This document shows positions 24,676 to 32,527 of a stretch of DNA of 38,735 bases, piece after piece. Made by a program: the position numbers and the translations under genes. The number at the start of each line of letters is the position of its first letter. Within the stretch, counting starts at the first letter, position 1. The notes beneath the pieces were generated by a model that was given only the letters and a program-made list of their open reading frames with translations, was not told the DNA's origin and made no database searches. This DNA comes from CAYWHE01 sp964458125 (GTDB lineage: Bacteria; Bacteroidota; Bacteroidia; AKYH767-A; OLB10): assembly GCA_964458125.1 (NCBI GenBank), contig CAYWHE010000006.1, positions 1 to 38,735 of the forward strand. The letters are read 5' to 3'.

Positions 24676-26280
24676 TCAGTTTGCCTTGCTGAAATGCTCT
24701 ACGGCCTTCAGGAAATTTTTATCGCTGCCCAGCAGGATGGGGTAAAACCCGTCATTACCCCACAATTGCCGGGCAATAAACGCCTTTAACTGAACAGCCA
24801 GGATGTCTGCAGACACTTTAAGCCCCTCGTCCACGACCTCTTTTTTAACGCCTTGCCGGATAGCGTGAGCGTTGAAATCTGTCAATAAATCCCCGTGAGC
24901 ATCGTATTCCTTGTCAAATTCGGAGAATGTTCTGAATTTTTTGAACAATTCCCTGTTTTTATCCAGGTAATCAAAAGCGAACTGGTTAATCAGGCCCATG
25001 TTGGAAACGGATGCAAAATAGGCTGAAAAGCCTGTTGTATCAAGGGGAATAAAGATATCAGGCATGATGCCCCCTCCGCCATAAACGATTTTCCCGGATG
25101 GAGTTTTGTATTTCAGGGAATCCTTGAAACTGATGCTGTCGGAATTTTCCAGTTCTCCGTGCCTGATCCGGTCGGTGAGTTCGTTATAATAGGCTTCAAC
25201 TCCGTCTTTGTAAGGTTTTTGAATACACCGTCCGGTGGGCGTATAATACCGGGCTATCGTCAGCCGTATGGCGGATCCGTCCGGCAAAACAGTTTGCTCC
25301 TGCACCAGCCCTTTTCCGAACGACCTTCTGCCAAGAAGGGTGGCCCTGTCCCAGTCCTGGAGCGCTCCGGCAAGGATTTCAGAGGCGGAGGCGGACCCTT
25401 CATCCAGTAAAATTTCAAGAGACCCTGTTTCAAAGCTGCCGGTGGAAGTGGCTTTATAGGTTGTTTTTGGTTTGGCTTTCCCTGCGGTATATACGATGAG
25501 TTTGCCCTCGGGGAGGAATTCATCAGCCAGTTTGGTAGCTGCATCCAGGTAACCACCCGGATTCCCCCTGAGGTCAAGAATCAGTTGTTTCATTCCGGAG
25601 GATTTCAGTTTTTGAAATGCCTGCAAATATTCCTCATAGGTGTTGGCTGCAAACCGGCTGATTTTTATGTAACCGGTACTGTCGTTTACCATGAATGCCA
25701 CGTCCACACTATAAATCGGAATTTTGCCCCGGGTGATCGTAAAATCAAGCAGATGGGGTACGTTTCTTCGGAAGATGGACACTTTTACCTTCGTATGGCC
25801 AGGTCCCCGGAGTTTTTCCATTACGGCGCTGTTGGTGATACCGATGCCCGCCACATTTTTTCCGTTTACTCTTACGATTCGGTCACCGGGTTGTATGCCA
25901 ACCATCTCGCTGGGCCCGCCGGCAATGGATGTAACCACCATGATGGTATCCTGCTGAATGTGAAATTCCACACCTATGCCGTCAAAATTTCCTTCCAGTG
26001 GCTCGTTGCTGGCCTGCAGGTCTTCGGAAGGTATATAGGCTGAATGAGGATCCAAATGACGCAACATTTCTTCAATGCTGATGTCCACCAGTTCCTTCTG
26101 GTTCACCGTGTCTACATATTCCTGCTGGATGTAATTGATGACATCCGTGAGTTTGTTGAACTGGCTGGCTGATGCCGAAAGCAGGGAAGGTTGCTGGAAA
26201 AATGGCGTATTTAAACGGCTTCCGAGGAATATACCTGCAGCCATTGCCAGGGCATAAAACAAAGGAGCAAATTTTTTCAA
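24676..26280 (-). CDS. S41 family C-terminal processing peptidase
   Basis: The 534-aa periplasmic serine protease has an N-terminal anchor or signal (FAPLFYALAMAAGIFLG) and a PDZ domain near residues 95-170 (NFDGIGVEFH, then GIQPGDRIVRVNG). The S41 core follows: LILDLRGNPGGYL (233-245), the nucleophile in SASASEI (296-302) and the catalytic Lys323 in RRSFGKGLVQ. CtpA/Prc enzymes trim or degrade periplasmic and lipoprotein substrates by their C-termini. The C-terminal ~120 residues are an extra helical part usual in Bacteroidota members. No ATG fits the N-terminus. TTG at 26280, followed by AAAAAA, gives a proper signal. It lies 49 bases behind the dCMP deaminase and is probably co-transcribed with it. 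Confidence 0.92.
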   Translation of the reverse strand: MKKFAPLFYALAMAAGIFLGSRLNTPFFQQPSLLSASASQFNKLTDVINYIQQEYVDTVNQKELVDISIEEMLRHLDPHSAYIPSEDLQASNEPLEGNFDGIGVEFHIQQDTIMVVTSIAGGPSEMVGIQPGDRIVRVNGKNVAGIGITNSAVMEKLRGPGHTKVKVSIFRRNVPHLLDFTITRGKIPIYSVDVAFMVNDSTGYIKISRFAANTYEEYLQAFQKLKSSGMKQLILDLRGNPGGYLDAATKLADEFLPEGKLIVYTAGKAKPKTTYKATSTGSFETGSLEILLDEGSASASEILAGALQDWDRATLLGRRSFGKGLVQEQTVLPDGSAIRLTIARYYTPTGRCIQKPYKDGVEAYYNELTDRIRHGELENSDSISFKDSLKYKTPSGKIVYGGGGIMPDIFIPLDTTGFSAYFASVSNMGLINQFAFDYLDKNRELFKKFRTFSEFDKEYDAHGDLLTDFNAHAIRQGVKKEVVDEGLKVSADILAVQLKAFIARQLWGNDGFYPILLGSDKNFLKAVEHFSKAN

Positions 26281-26329
26281 GCGTGAAAGTTTATTTAAAT
26301 GGGAAGGAGGCAGTTTCCAATAACGAAAA

Positions 26330-26797
26330 TTAATGGTGTTTGTTTCCGGGCAAAAATTGTACGACCTCTACCCCAAACCGCTCCAGGAAATCGACCCCTT
26401 CCTCTACGGCAATTCCTTTGTAGGCGGCATAGGAATTCAGGTAGATCACTTTTTTTATTCCGGTAGTATAAATAATCCGGGCGCAGGCAAGACATGGTGA
26501 AAGGGTAACATATAAGGTCGCCCCCTCCAGGGTCACCTTGTTTTTTGCAGCATACAGGATAGCATTTTCTTCGGCATGCAATGCCAGGGAACAACCCCCC
26601 TTGAGGGCTCTCGGGCAGCCTTCTTCCGGCCATTCTTCGTCGCAGTTATGAGTGCCGGCAGGCGGCCCGTTATAGCCCAGCGAAACAATCCGGGTATCCT
26701 TGGTGAGAACCGCCCCTACCTTGATTTTCACGCAGTGTGACTTGTGTGACAGGTTCTCCGCGAGTTCCATGTAAATGTCATCAAAACTTGGCCTCAT
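26330..26797 (-). CDS. dCMP deaminase family protein
   Basis: The 155-aa zinc enzyme has the cytidine/deoxycytidylate deaminase signature: HAEENA (H74, E76) and PCLAC (C102, C105), with the family's inserted Cys-containing loop (HNCDEEWPEEGCP). Members convert dCMP to dUMP to supply dTMP synthesis; some ComEB homologues act in DNA uptake operons, which are absent here. The frame extends to a TTG upstream, but that region carries the -7 box TATATTTG. The ATG at 26797, some 10 bases after the box, is therefore the likely start. It is the first gene of a two-gene unit with the S41 protease. Confidence 0.93.
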   Translation of the reverse strand: MRPSFDDIYMELAENLSHKSHCVKIKVGAVLTKDTRIVSLGYNGPPAGTHNCDEEWPEEGCPRALKGGCSLALHAEENAILYAAKNKVTLEGATLYVTLSPCLACARIIYTTGIKKVIYLNSYAAYKGIAVEEGVDFLERFGVEVVQFLPGNKHH

Positions 26798-26806
26798 ATG
26801 AAAAGG

Positions 26807-26814
26807 CAAATATA
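26807..26814 (-). promoter_or_regulatory. -7 box of the dCMP deaminase-protease operon
   Basis: Reverse strand TATATTTG matches TAnnTTTG. Only a weak TTTA is found about 18-20 nt upstream. The box decides the deaminase start at 26797. Confidence 0.45.
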
Positions 26815-26818
26815 GCAA

Positions 26819-27036
26819 TTAACCCCGGTTTTATTAAAGGCGGGGAATCGCAGCCGCCCGGTGAACGGGTTCTGCCGAGAGGACCATGCAACCTTTGATG
26901 GCAAACGGAACAACTCATGGACCGAATGAAAGCCGACACTTTAAGACTTCCACAACCGTCTTGATAACCTGCAGATAAAATTCCCGGAAGGCTCGATCTT
27001 CGCTGATTTATATGGGCGTCAGGCAGCAGATAAAAC
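26819..27036. other. Non-coding stretch
   Basis: Only short frames (about 30 codons or less from an ATG) cross this interval. There is no tRNA and no repeat. It separates the deaminase promoter from the terminators of the lysyl oxidase gene. Confidence 0.5.
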
Positions 27037-27068
27037 AAAGGCTGCCGGGGTAATTCCTGGCAGCCTTT
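27037..27068. terminator. Intrinsic terminator downstream of the lysyl oxidase gene
   Basis: AAAGGCTGCC (27037-27046) pairs perfectly with GGCAGCCTTT (27059-27068). On the reverse strand it is followed by GTTTTAT; on the forward strand by GGAACTTTTTT. A GTTTTAT tail after the stem fits termination of the reverse-strand gene. Confidence 0.65.
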
Positions 27069-27082
27069 GGAACTTTTTTGGA

Positions 27083-27101
27083 GGCAGGGTAATGCCCTGC
27101 C
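27083..27101. other. Second hairpin next to the terminator
   Basis: GGCAGGG (27083-27089) pairs with CCCTGCC (27095-27101) around a 5-nt loop. It lies between the lysyl oxidase stop and the main terminator and may protect the 3' end of the mRNA. Confidence 0.5.
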
Positions 27102-27183
27102 CGGCTAAATGTTTTTCAGGAATCTCATCGTTTTCCTTTTTTTATTGACATCTACTGAATACTGGCTATCCGGATTGCAGGGA

Positions 27184-30100
27184 TTATTGAATGATGAGCT
27201 TGGTTACCCTGCTGATGCCATTTCTTTCCAGGCGCACAAAGTAAACCCCTTTCGGCAGTTCACGAAGGTCGGCCTGTATAAGATTAGATCCCTTTTCAAT
27301 AATCAGGTTTTTTGAATAAACCCGGTTTCCAAGTATATCCAGGACCACGAGCCTGCCATCTGATTTAGCGGCTGCTCCAAAGGAAACCTGCACAAGTCCG
27401 TTCGAAGGATTAGGCGTGAGGGAAAACTTCGAATAGGGTCCGGAACCGTCAACTTTCGGATTCAGGAAGGGAGAGGGCTGCGTGATGGTAACCGTGACTT
27501 TCTTATTGCATAAATTAACATCCTTAACGGTACACTTGTAAATGCCAGCACTCAGTCCGGTGATTGATGCAGTGGTTTGTGAAGGAACTGTGTTCCAGTT
27601 ATACGTATAAGGGCCTGTTCCTCCTGAAACAGCAAGGGAAATACTGCCGTCATTACCACCAGGAGAACTGACATTGGTCTGGGTGACAACGGTGGTGATG
27701 TAGGCCGGCTGGCTGATATATATAGATCCGCTTTTGGTACAACCCGCCACGTCTGTAATGGTCACCACATAAGTTCCATGCGAAAGGCCGGTGATGCTTG
27801 CTGTGGTTTTAACCGGAATCGTATTCCAGGAATAGGTAAACGGGGCAATTCCGCCGGAAACAGTTACTGTAGCGCTTCCTGTTGAGGTTCCTGCGCATTT
27901 GGCATTGGTTTTATTAAACGTCAGCAGCATCGTCGGAGATAACTGGTTCACGTAATAGGTTTTTAAAAATGTCACCCCGCAGTTATCGGTGATGGTAACG
28001 GTATGGTTGCCTTTGCCCAGGCTGGTTCGATCCTCAGTTGTTGCGCCTGTATTCCACAGAAACGTATAGGGGGGTGTCCCGCCGGAAGGGGTCAGGTTTA
28101 TGGCTCCGTTTAAATCTCCCTTGCAGGTGATTTTGGTAATAGTGGCTGTACAGGAAAGTATTACAGGCTGTGTAACCTGGTAGCTGCCATTCACCACGCA
28201 GGCCGCATTGCTGACGGTTACCGAATAATTTCCGGCGCTCAATCCCATGATATCCTCCGAGGTGGCCCCGTTGCTCCACAGGAAAGTGGCGCCTGCACCG
28301 TTGGTGACGGACAGGTTAATACTGCCTGCTGATGCTCCGTAACAGGTATTATTGGTAACAACGGCTCCGCTAATGGAAGGTGGATCCAACACGGTTGCAG
28401 AAACGGAGGAGGTTGCTGTGCATCCGGCAGCACTGACGGCCGTCACTGTATAAATCCCGGAATGAGCCGGTGCTGCGTTGCTGATGACGGGGCTGGCATC
28501 ATTGGACGAAAAGGAATTTGGGCCGCTCCAGCTAAAGGTGCTTCCATTGCCGTTTACGCCAAGAGTTAAATTATTTCCCGAGCAGACCGGGGAGTTGGCT
28601 GTTGCCGTTGCAAGGGGCAGCGGGTTCACGGTAACCGAAACGGTGGATGTTCCGGTACAACCGTTGACAACATCGGTTGCCGTCACCGTATAAATGGTGC
28701 TGACAGCCGGTGTAACCGGTGGATTCTGTAAGGATGATGTAAATCCCGCCGGGGTGGAGGTCCAGGCATAATTGATTCCGTTCATCACCTGGGTATTGAG
28801 TTGCAGGGTCCAGGAGTTGATCGTGCCTATATCATTGCCGACCACATCGGCCACCTTTAACTGCCAGGTGCCGTTGGCATTGCCGGTAAGCAGTGCAAAA
28901 TTCCCATCGGGAATATACGCACCGTTGAAAGGTGCTGTTCCGGAACCGATGGCGGTTACCGCATTCATCCTGAATACTGTATTGGTAAAGTTATCACCGC
29001 TGCCGCCCCGTTGGTTGCTGAGTGCTATGGCATTGCCGGAAGGTGCTATGAGCGAAACAATCAGGTCTGCATCATAGGTATGGGTGATGTTAACGGTTAC
29101 GGAAACCACGCTGCTCGTTATAAGCGCAGCCGGGTTAATACCGGATACATTGATGGAGGAGGTCACGCCATTGACGTTGTTGTCCGGGATGCTGATCACC
29201 GTGTTGTTCGTGAAGTTCACCGGGGTATTTGTATATCCGGCCGTGGTTGCAGAAGAAAAAACCTGGGTGCTCTGTCCTTCGCAAACGGAAGGACTTGCAG
29301 CAGAGGATGTCACCGGTAAAGCATTGATCGTGACTGTTGTAGGCAAGGAAGTGCCGGTACAATTGGTGTTTGTAACGGTAACCACATAGGATCCTGCAAT
29401 ACTGGCTGTGATGCTCTGGGTTGTGGCACCATTGGACCACAGGTAGGAGTTACCGGCGCTGGCCGTCAGCATAACACTTCCGCCCGGGCACAACACTGTG
29501 GGCCCGGAAGCGGTGATGAGGGGAACGGCACCGGTTTGCTGGGTGAGGGTGTAAGGAACGGCTATGACATTGTTGACTTCATTTGACTCGAGAAAATAAT
29601 TGTACGGATCCAGTTGAACCACGATGTAGTAGTTGCCGTTGCAGGTGCCTGGAGGAATCGTGATGTACATTCCATCCAGGTACTGGTAATAAATATCCGT
29701 ATACCCTGAACTGATTCCCTGAACCACCGGGGAACAGTTAAAACTACCCCCGCCCAATCCGAAATTGGGGAAATTGTTGTTTAACAGGGTATTCCCGAGG
29801 GAATCCACACAATGACCGGCATACCCGGAGCAGGACCCGTAATCCATCAGACAAAAGGCCAGTTTGGCCCCTGTGCCAACCACAGGCCAGTTCAGGGGGT
29901 TCGGATCCGGCGTGGCGGTACGAAGGGTATAAATTCCCCAATCATCCACATGCATATGCCCGTGTGCCGGGTGATAGGTCATCGAACCGGCCTTTCTGAC
30001 CAGATGCGACATGACATTGCCATTCTTATGATAAATCCACTGGTTAATCAATTGTTTTGGGGGTAACCCGGAAACCGGGCAGGTGGAAGGGGCAGTTCCG

Positions 30101-30420
30101 TAAAAAGTATCGGTTCCGCATATATAAACCGTGTCGGCATGGATTTCAAGCGGTCCGTAGCCAATGTTGGGAGTGGAAACCGAAACCCGCAGTCTGCCGT
30201 TATTGGAGCCATTTCCGGACTGGCTGTATTCAATTACCCCGGAAGATCCGGACACCAGCAAGGGGGGCCTGCCCACAATCATGTCCGGCAGCAGATCACA
30301 GTTCGTCTGTCCGTTTTGGGCACAAACACAGCTTGTGGCATTGGTAGTTGTACATTGTGAATAGGAATCGGTCAATCCAAACAGGCTTAACAGGCCTGTT
30401 AACAGGTAAAGTTTTTTCAT
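27184..30420 (-). CDS. T9SS-secreted lysyl oxidase-like protein with P-domain and SprB repeats
   Basis: The 1078-aa protein has a signal peptide (MKKLYLLTGLLSLFGL, cleavage near SYSQ). Residues ~45-293 form a lysyl oxidase domain with a copper site YHPAHGHMHV (H150, H153, H155, H157) aligning with the animal WHxCHxHYH motif. Lys186 in GAKLAFCLMD and Tyr244 in GYTDIY correspond to the Lys and Tyr that form lysine tyrosylquinone. The end of the domain, NYYIVVQLDPYNYFLESNEVNN, is also typical. Ig-like segments follow, with a proprotein-convertase P-type domain (~400-545), four SprB-like repeats (~688-983) and a type A T9SS C-terminal domain (~990-1078). It should oxidise primary amines on proteins or polyamines outside the cell; the substrate is unknown. 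The ATG at 30420 begins the signal peptide; the frame is open further upstream. Confidence 0.88.
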   Translation of the reverse strand: MKKLYLLTGLLSLFGLTDSYSQCTTTNATSCVCAQNGQTNCDLLPDMIVGRPPLLVSGSSGVIEYSQSGNGSNNGRLRVSVSTPNIGYGPLEIHADTVYICGTDTFYGTAPSTCPVSGLPPKQLINQWIYHKNGNVMSHLVRKAGSMTYHPAHGHMHVDDWGIYTLRTATPDPNPLNWPVVGTGAKLAFCLMDYGSCSGYAGHCVDSLGNTLLNNNFPNFGLGGGSFNCSPVVQGISSGYTDIYYQYLDGMYITIPPGTCNGNYYIVVQLDPYNYFLESNEVNNVIAVPYTLTQQTGAVPLITASGPTVLCPGGSVMLTASAGNSYLWSNGATTQSITASIAGSYVVTVTNTNCTGTSLPTTVTINALPVTSSAASPSVCEGQSTQVFSSATTAGYTNTPVNFTNNTVISIPDNNVNGVTSSINVSGINPAALITSSVVSVTVNITHTYDADLIVSLIAPSGNAIALSNQRGGSGDNFTNTVFRMNAVTAIGSGTAPFNGAYIPDGNFALLTGNANGTWQLKVADVVGNDIGTINSWTLQLNTQVMNGINYAWTSTPAGFTSSLQNPPVTPAVSTIYTVTATDVVNGCTGTSTVSVTVNPLPLATATANSPVCSGNNLTLGVNGNGSTFSWSGPNSFSSNDASPVISNAAPAHSGIYTVTAVSAAGCTATSSVSATVLDPPSISGAVVTNNTCYGASAGSINLSVTNGAGATFLWSNGATSEDIMGLSAGNYSVTVSNAACVVNGSYQVTQPVILSCTATITKITCKGDLNGAINLTPSGGTPPYTFLWNTGATTEDRTSLGKGNHTVTITDNCGVTFLKTYYVNQLSPTMLLTFNKTNAKCAGTSTGSATVTVSGGIAPFTYSWNTIPVKTTASITGLSHGTYVVTITDVAGCTKSGSIYISQPAYITTVVTQTNVSSPGGNDGSISLAVSGGTGPYTYNWNTVPSQTTASITGLSAGIYKCTVKDVNLCNKKVTVTITQPSPFLNPKVDGSGPYSKFSLTPNPSNGLVQVSFGAAAKSDGRLVVLDILGNRVYSKNLIIEKGSNLIQADLRELPKGVYFVRLERNGISRVTKLIIQ
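27472..28359 (-). repeat. Four SprB-like protein repeats inside the lysyl oxidase gene
   Basis: Residues ~688-755, 763-830, 836-907 and 912-983 each follow the plan C-G-x-N-GS/AI-L--SGG--PYT--WN-T---T-SITGLS-G-Y-VT-D--C. The unit is about 70 residues. It matches the SprB repeat of gliding and adhesin proteins. Repeats three and four share the phrase TTASITGLS. Confidence 0.75.
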
Positions 30421-30455
30421 CTTGGAATAGTATTGAAGGTTCTTGGAATAAGGGC

Positions 30456-30487
30456 TCAAGTTACTATAATGGCCCGTTCCGGCCAAA
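30456..30487 (-). promoter_or_regulatory. Weak promoter candidate of the lysyl oxidase gene
   Basis: Reverse strand: TTTG (30484-30487), 20 nt, TAACTTGA (30456-30463), an imperfect -7 box. It would give a leader of about 29 nt. Confidence 0.3.
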
Positions 30488-30505
30488 TGAAAATGGGCGA
30501 ACAAT

Positions 30506-30536
30506 AAAAAAGCCGTGATGAAATCACGGCTTTTTT
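30506..30536. terminator. Perfect bidirectional terminator behind the lipoprotein gene
   Basis: AAAAAAGCCGTGAT pairs with ATCACGGCTTTTTT around a GAA loop, 14 bp including the A/T arms. It ends the reverse-strand transcript of the small lipoprotein 19 bases after its stop. Confidence 0.85.
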
Positions 30537-30554
30537 ATCAGGTCAGCAGTCAGA

Positions 30555-30764
30555 TTAGTGAGCGGCTGCCGAATCGGCTACTGTTGTAGCAGCAGAATCA
30601 ACAGCAGCTGCAACTTCAGTAGCGGGTTCCTGTGCGGCATTCATCACAGAATCAGCCTGGGCTTTGGCAGCAGCCTCCGCTTTGTCTTTTTCTTCCTGAG
30701 AAGGTCCGCAGGCAACGAAACTGAACATCCCTGCAATCATCATCAATGCAACTAATTTTTTCAT
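30555..30764 (-). CDS. Small Ala-rich lipoprotein
   Basis: The 69-aa protein starts MKKLVALMMIAGMFSFVAC, a lipoprotein signal with Cys19 as the lipidated residue. The mature part (about 50 residues) is charged and then Ala/Thr/Val-rich (AEAAAKAQADSV, then repeated AAAVDSAAT-like units), likely helical. Such short Ala-rich lipoproteins are common in Bacteroidota and have no assigned function. The frame extends 11 codons upstream across the leader, but the ATG at 30764 behind the promoter is clearly the start. With a strong promoter and a strong terminator it looks like an abundant single-gene mRNA, comparable in style to Braun-type or other structural lipoproteins, which is inference. Confidence 0.8.
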   Translation of the reverse strand: MKKLVALMMIAGMFSFVACGPSQEEKDKAEAAAKAQADSVMNAAQEPATEVAAAVDSAATTVADSAAAH

Positions 30765-30794
30765 GTTAAATAGGTTTATTTTTTTTTGGAGGCG

Positions 30795-30825
30795 CAAAGG
30801 TAATATTAATACTCATTCAGACAAG
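30795..30825 (-). promoter_or_regulatory. Promoter of the small lipoprotein gene
   Basis: Reverse strand: CTTG (30822-30825), 19 nt, TACCTTTG (30795-30802), an exact TAnnTTTG. The leader is about 24 nt and A/T-rich. Confidence 0.6.
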
Positions 30826-30930
30826 AATAAAATAAATATATTCTTCCAATCTGAACAGATAAAACCGGTTGGCATCAAACGCTTTTAGTTTCAGGTCCTG
30901 AACGGATCAACCGGACGGAAACCTGCTTAT

Positions 30931-32400
30931 TCACTTTCTTCTGAGAAGGCTTTCCGCTTCCTTGATGGTGATGCGTTTATTTTTCGAATAAGCGGTGACA
31001 AATGCATCCTTGAATCCTTTGCCACGCATGGTGTTTTGAACAGAAATGGCCTTGTCAATGGAAATGTAGCTTCCGGTGGTGAAGCGGGTCATGCCATCTT
31101 CTCCGACCCGCTCCCTGAGGTCGGCCACCTCCCGGTATCGATCGCGTTCCTTAGCCCCCGGGTTGCTTACGGCACCAAGCTGAATGGTAAAAAAAACATC
31201 TCCCTGGCCTTCAGGAGCCGGTGAAGCAGGCTCGCCTTTTTTTACTACTTCCGTTTCAGGCTTTTCACTTTTTTTCCCATTCTCCGCTGCAGGTTCCAAA
31301 GCCGGTTCCTTTTTGACTGGTTCCGGTTCCTTTACCGGTGTTGCAACCTTTTCGGTTTTTTTCTGAACCGTGTCTTTCGTTGGTTTAACTTGTTGATAAT
31401 TAGTTTCTTGATCAGGGTTATTCAGGGCTGGCTCCTTTTTCTTTTGTTTGGGATCGGGCAGAGGATCCATCAGGTTGGTGGCCTCCACATTTTCCTTTTT
31501 ATCCGCTTCCCTGACAGTTCTTTTTTCCTGATTTTTTTCGATGGGTCTGGGCATGGAGTCATTATCCCCGCTTTTTACGGGTGGCACCACCATGGTTTTT
31601 ACCTGCGGTTTGGAAATCTCACCTTCCGGTGTTTCTTCCATATCAATCTTATATTCCTTAAAGGCGCGGTATATAGCGGTTGATACCTGGTTTTGCCCTT
31701 TGGATGAAAGCAGGTATTTTTCCTCTTCATGGTTGGTCAGGAACCCGGTTTCAATCAACACCCCCGGCATCGTGGTGCGGGCCAGGACCAAAAGTCCCGC
31801 CTGTTTCACTCCCCTGTTCAGGCGTCCGGCAAAATCGTTTAGCTGGTCCTGCACCTTTGCGGCAAACAGAAGACTTTGCTGCAGGTAGGTGTTTTGATGC
31901 AACCGGAATATAATATTGGCTTCCGGGGAATTGGGATCAAAACCTTCATACTGGGTTTTGTAATCTTTTTCCAGCAGGATGGCGGAGTTTTCCCTTTTCG
32001 AAACCGCCAGGTTTTCTTCTGCCCGGTGTAAGCCAAGCACAAAGGTTTCTGTTCCATAGGCCGATCCCCCTGAGTTGGCGTGGATACAGATAAAAAGATC
32101 AGCCTTATTCCGGTTGGCGATATCGGCACGTTCATGCAACTCGATAAAAACATCCGATTTACGGGTGTAAATTACCCTCACTTCCGGGTAGTTTTCCTGA
32201 ATGAGACGTCCAAGTTTTAAGGAGATGTCAAGGGCAATTTCCTTCTCCTTTGCCGAGTTACCAAGGCAACCGGTATCATGCCCTCCGTGCCCGGCATCAA
32301 TAACCACTGTTTTAATTTCATACCGCTTTTTCCCGTCCGTAAAGGACGACCCCTGGAACAGGAATGTAAACAACAAAAAGCAAACAATAATCTTTTTCAA
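30931..32400 (-). CDS. N-acetylmuramoyl-L-alanine amidase with C-terminal SPOR-like domain
   Basis: The amidase (Amidase_3) domain follows a signal peptide (LKKIIVCFLLFTFLFQGSS). It shows zinc and catalytic elements IDAGHGG, EKEIALDIS, CIHANS and, near its end, PGVLIETGFLTN. Such enzymes cut the bond between MurNAc and L-Ala to split septal or side-wall peptidoglycan in the periplasm. A ~120-residue Pro/Lys/Glu-rich linker leads to a C-terminal module (VFFTIQLGAVSNPGAK to DAFVTAY) that resembles a SPOR-type peptidoglycan-binding domain. The frame opens at GTG 32442 (503 aa); I prefer the TTG at 32400 (489 aa), which is followed by AAAAAG and starts the signal peptide directly. It is divergent from LptD, a fitting envelope-biogenesis pair. 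Confidence 0.9.
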   Translation of the reverse strand: MKKIIVCFLLFTFLFQGSSFTDGKKRYEIKTVVIDAGHGGHDTGCLGNSAKEKEIALDISLKLGRLIQENYPEVRVIYTRKSDVFIELHERADIANRNKADLFICIHANSGGSAYGTETFVLGLHRAEENLAVSKRENSAILLEKDYKTQYEGFDPNSPEANIIFRLHQNTYLQQSLLFAAKVQDQLNDFAGRLNRGVKQAGLLVLARTTMPGVLIETGFLTNHEEEKYLLSSKGQNQVSTAIYRAFKEYKIDMEETPEGEISKPQVKTMVVPPVKSGDNDSMPRPIEKNQEKRTVREADKKENVEATNLMDPLPDPKQKKKEPALNNPDQETNYQQVKPTKDTVQKKTEKVATPVKEPEPVKKEPALEPAAENGKKSEKPETEVVKKGEPASPAPEGQGDVFFTIQLGAVSNPGAKERDRYREVADLRERVGEDGMTRFTTGSYISIDKAISVQNTMRGKGFKDAFVTAYSKNKRITIKEAESLLRRK

Positions 32401-32489
32401 TGTGATGTTAATGCTGACAACTTTGGTATCCAATCCCTCCACAAGAACACAGGCCTCTTGTTTTCAAAATCAACCTTCTGAAATTTGCT

Positions 32490-32497
32490 TAGCTTTG
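32490..32497 (+). promoter_or_regulatory. -7 box of the LptD gene
   Basis: TAGCTTTG matches TAnnTTTG and gives a start near 32504 with a ~24-nt leader to the ATG. No clear -33 box. Confidence 0.43.
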
Positions 32498-32503
32498 AAG
32501 CTT

Positions 32504-32511
32504 CAAAAATA
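32504..32511 (-). promoter_or_regulatory. -7 box of the amidase gene
   Basis: Reverse strand TATTTTTG matches TAnnTTTG. It lies 6 bp from the opposing LptD -7 box, so the two promoters face each other and overlap. Confidence 0.4.
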
Positions 32512-32527
32512 CATGGATTAATCAAAC

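Noticed and set aside
26781..27038. 85-codon reverse ORF upstream of the dCMP deaminase
   Set aside because: Overlaps the deaminase start region and promoter; no motif and Cys/Ser/Arg-rich composition.
27472..28359. Regular repeats that might suggest a CRISPR or satellite array
   Set aside because: The periodicity is at protein level (~70 residues, SprB-like) with diverged DNA, inside an intact reading frame.
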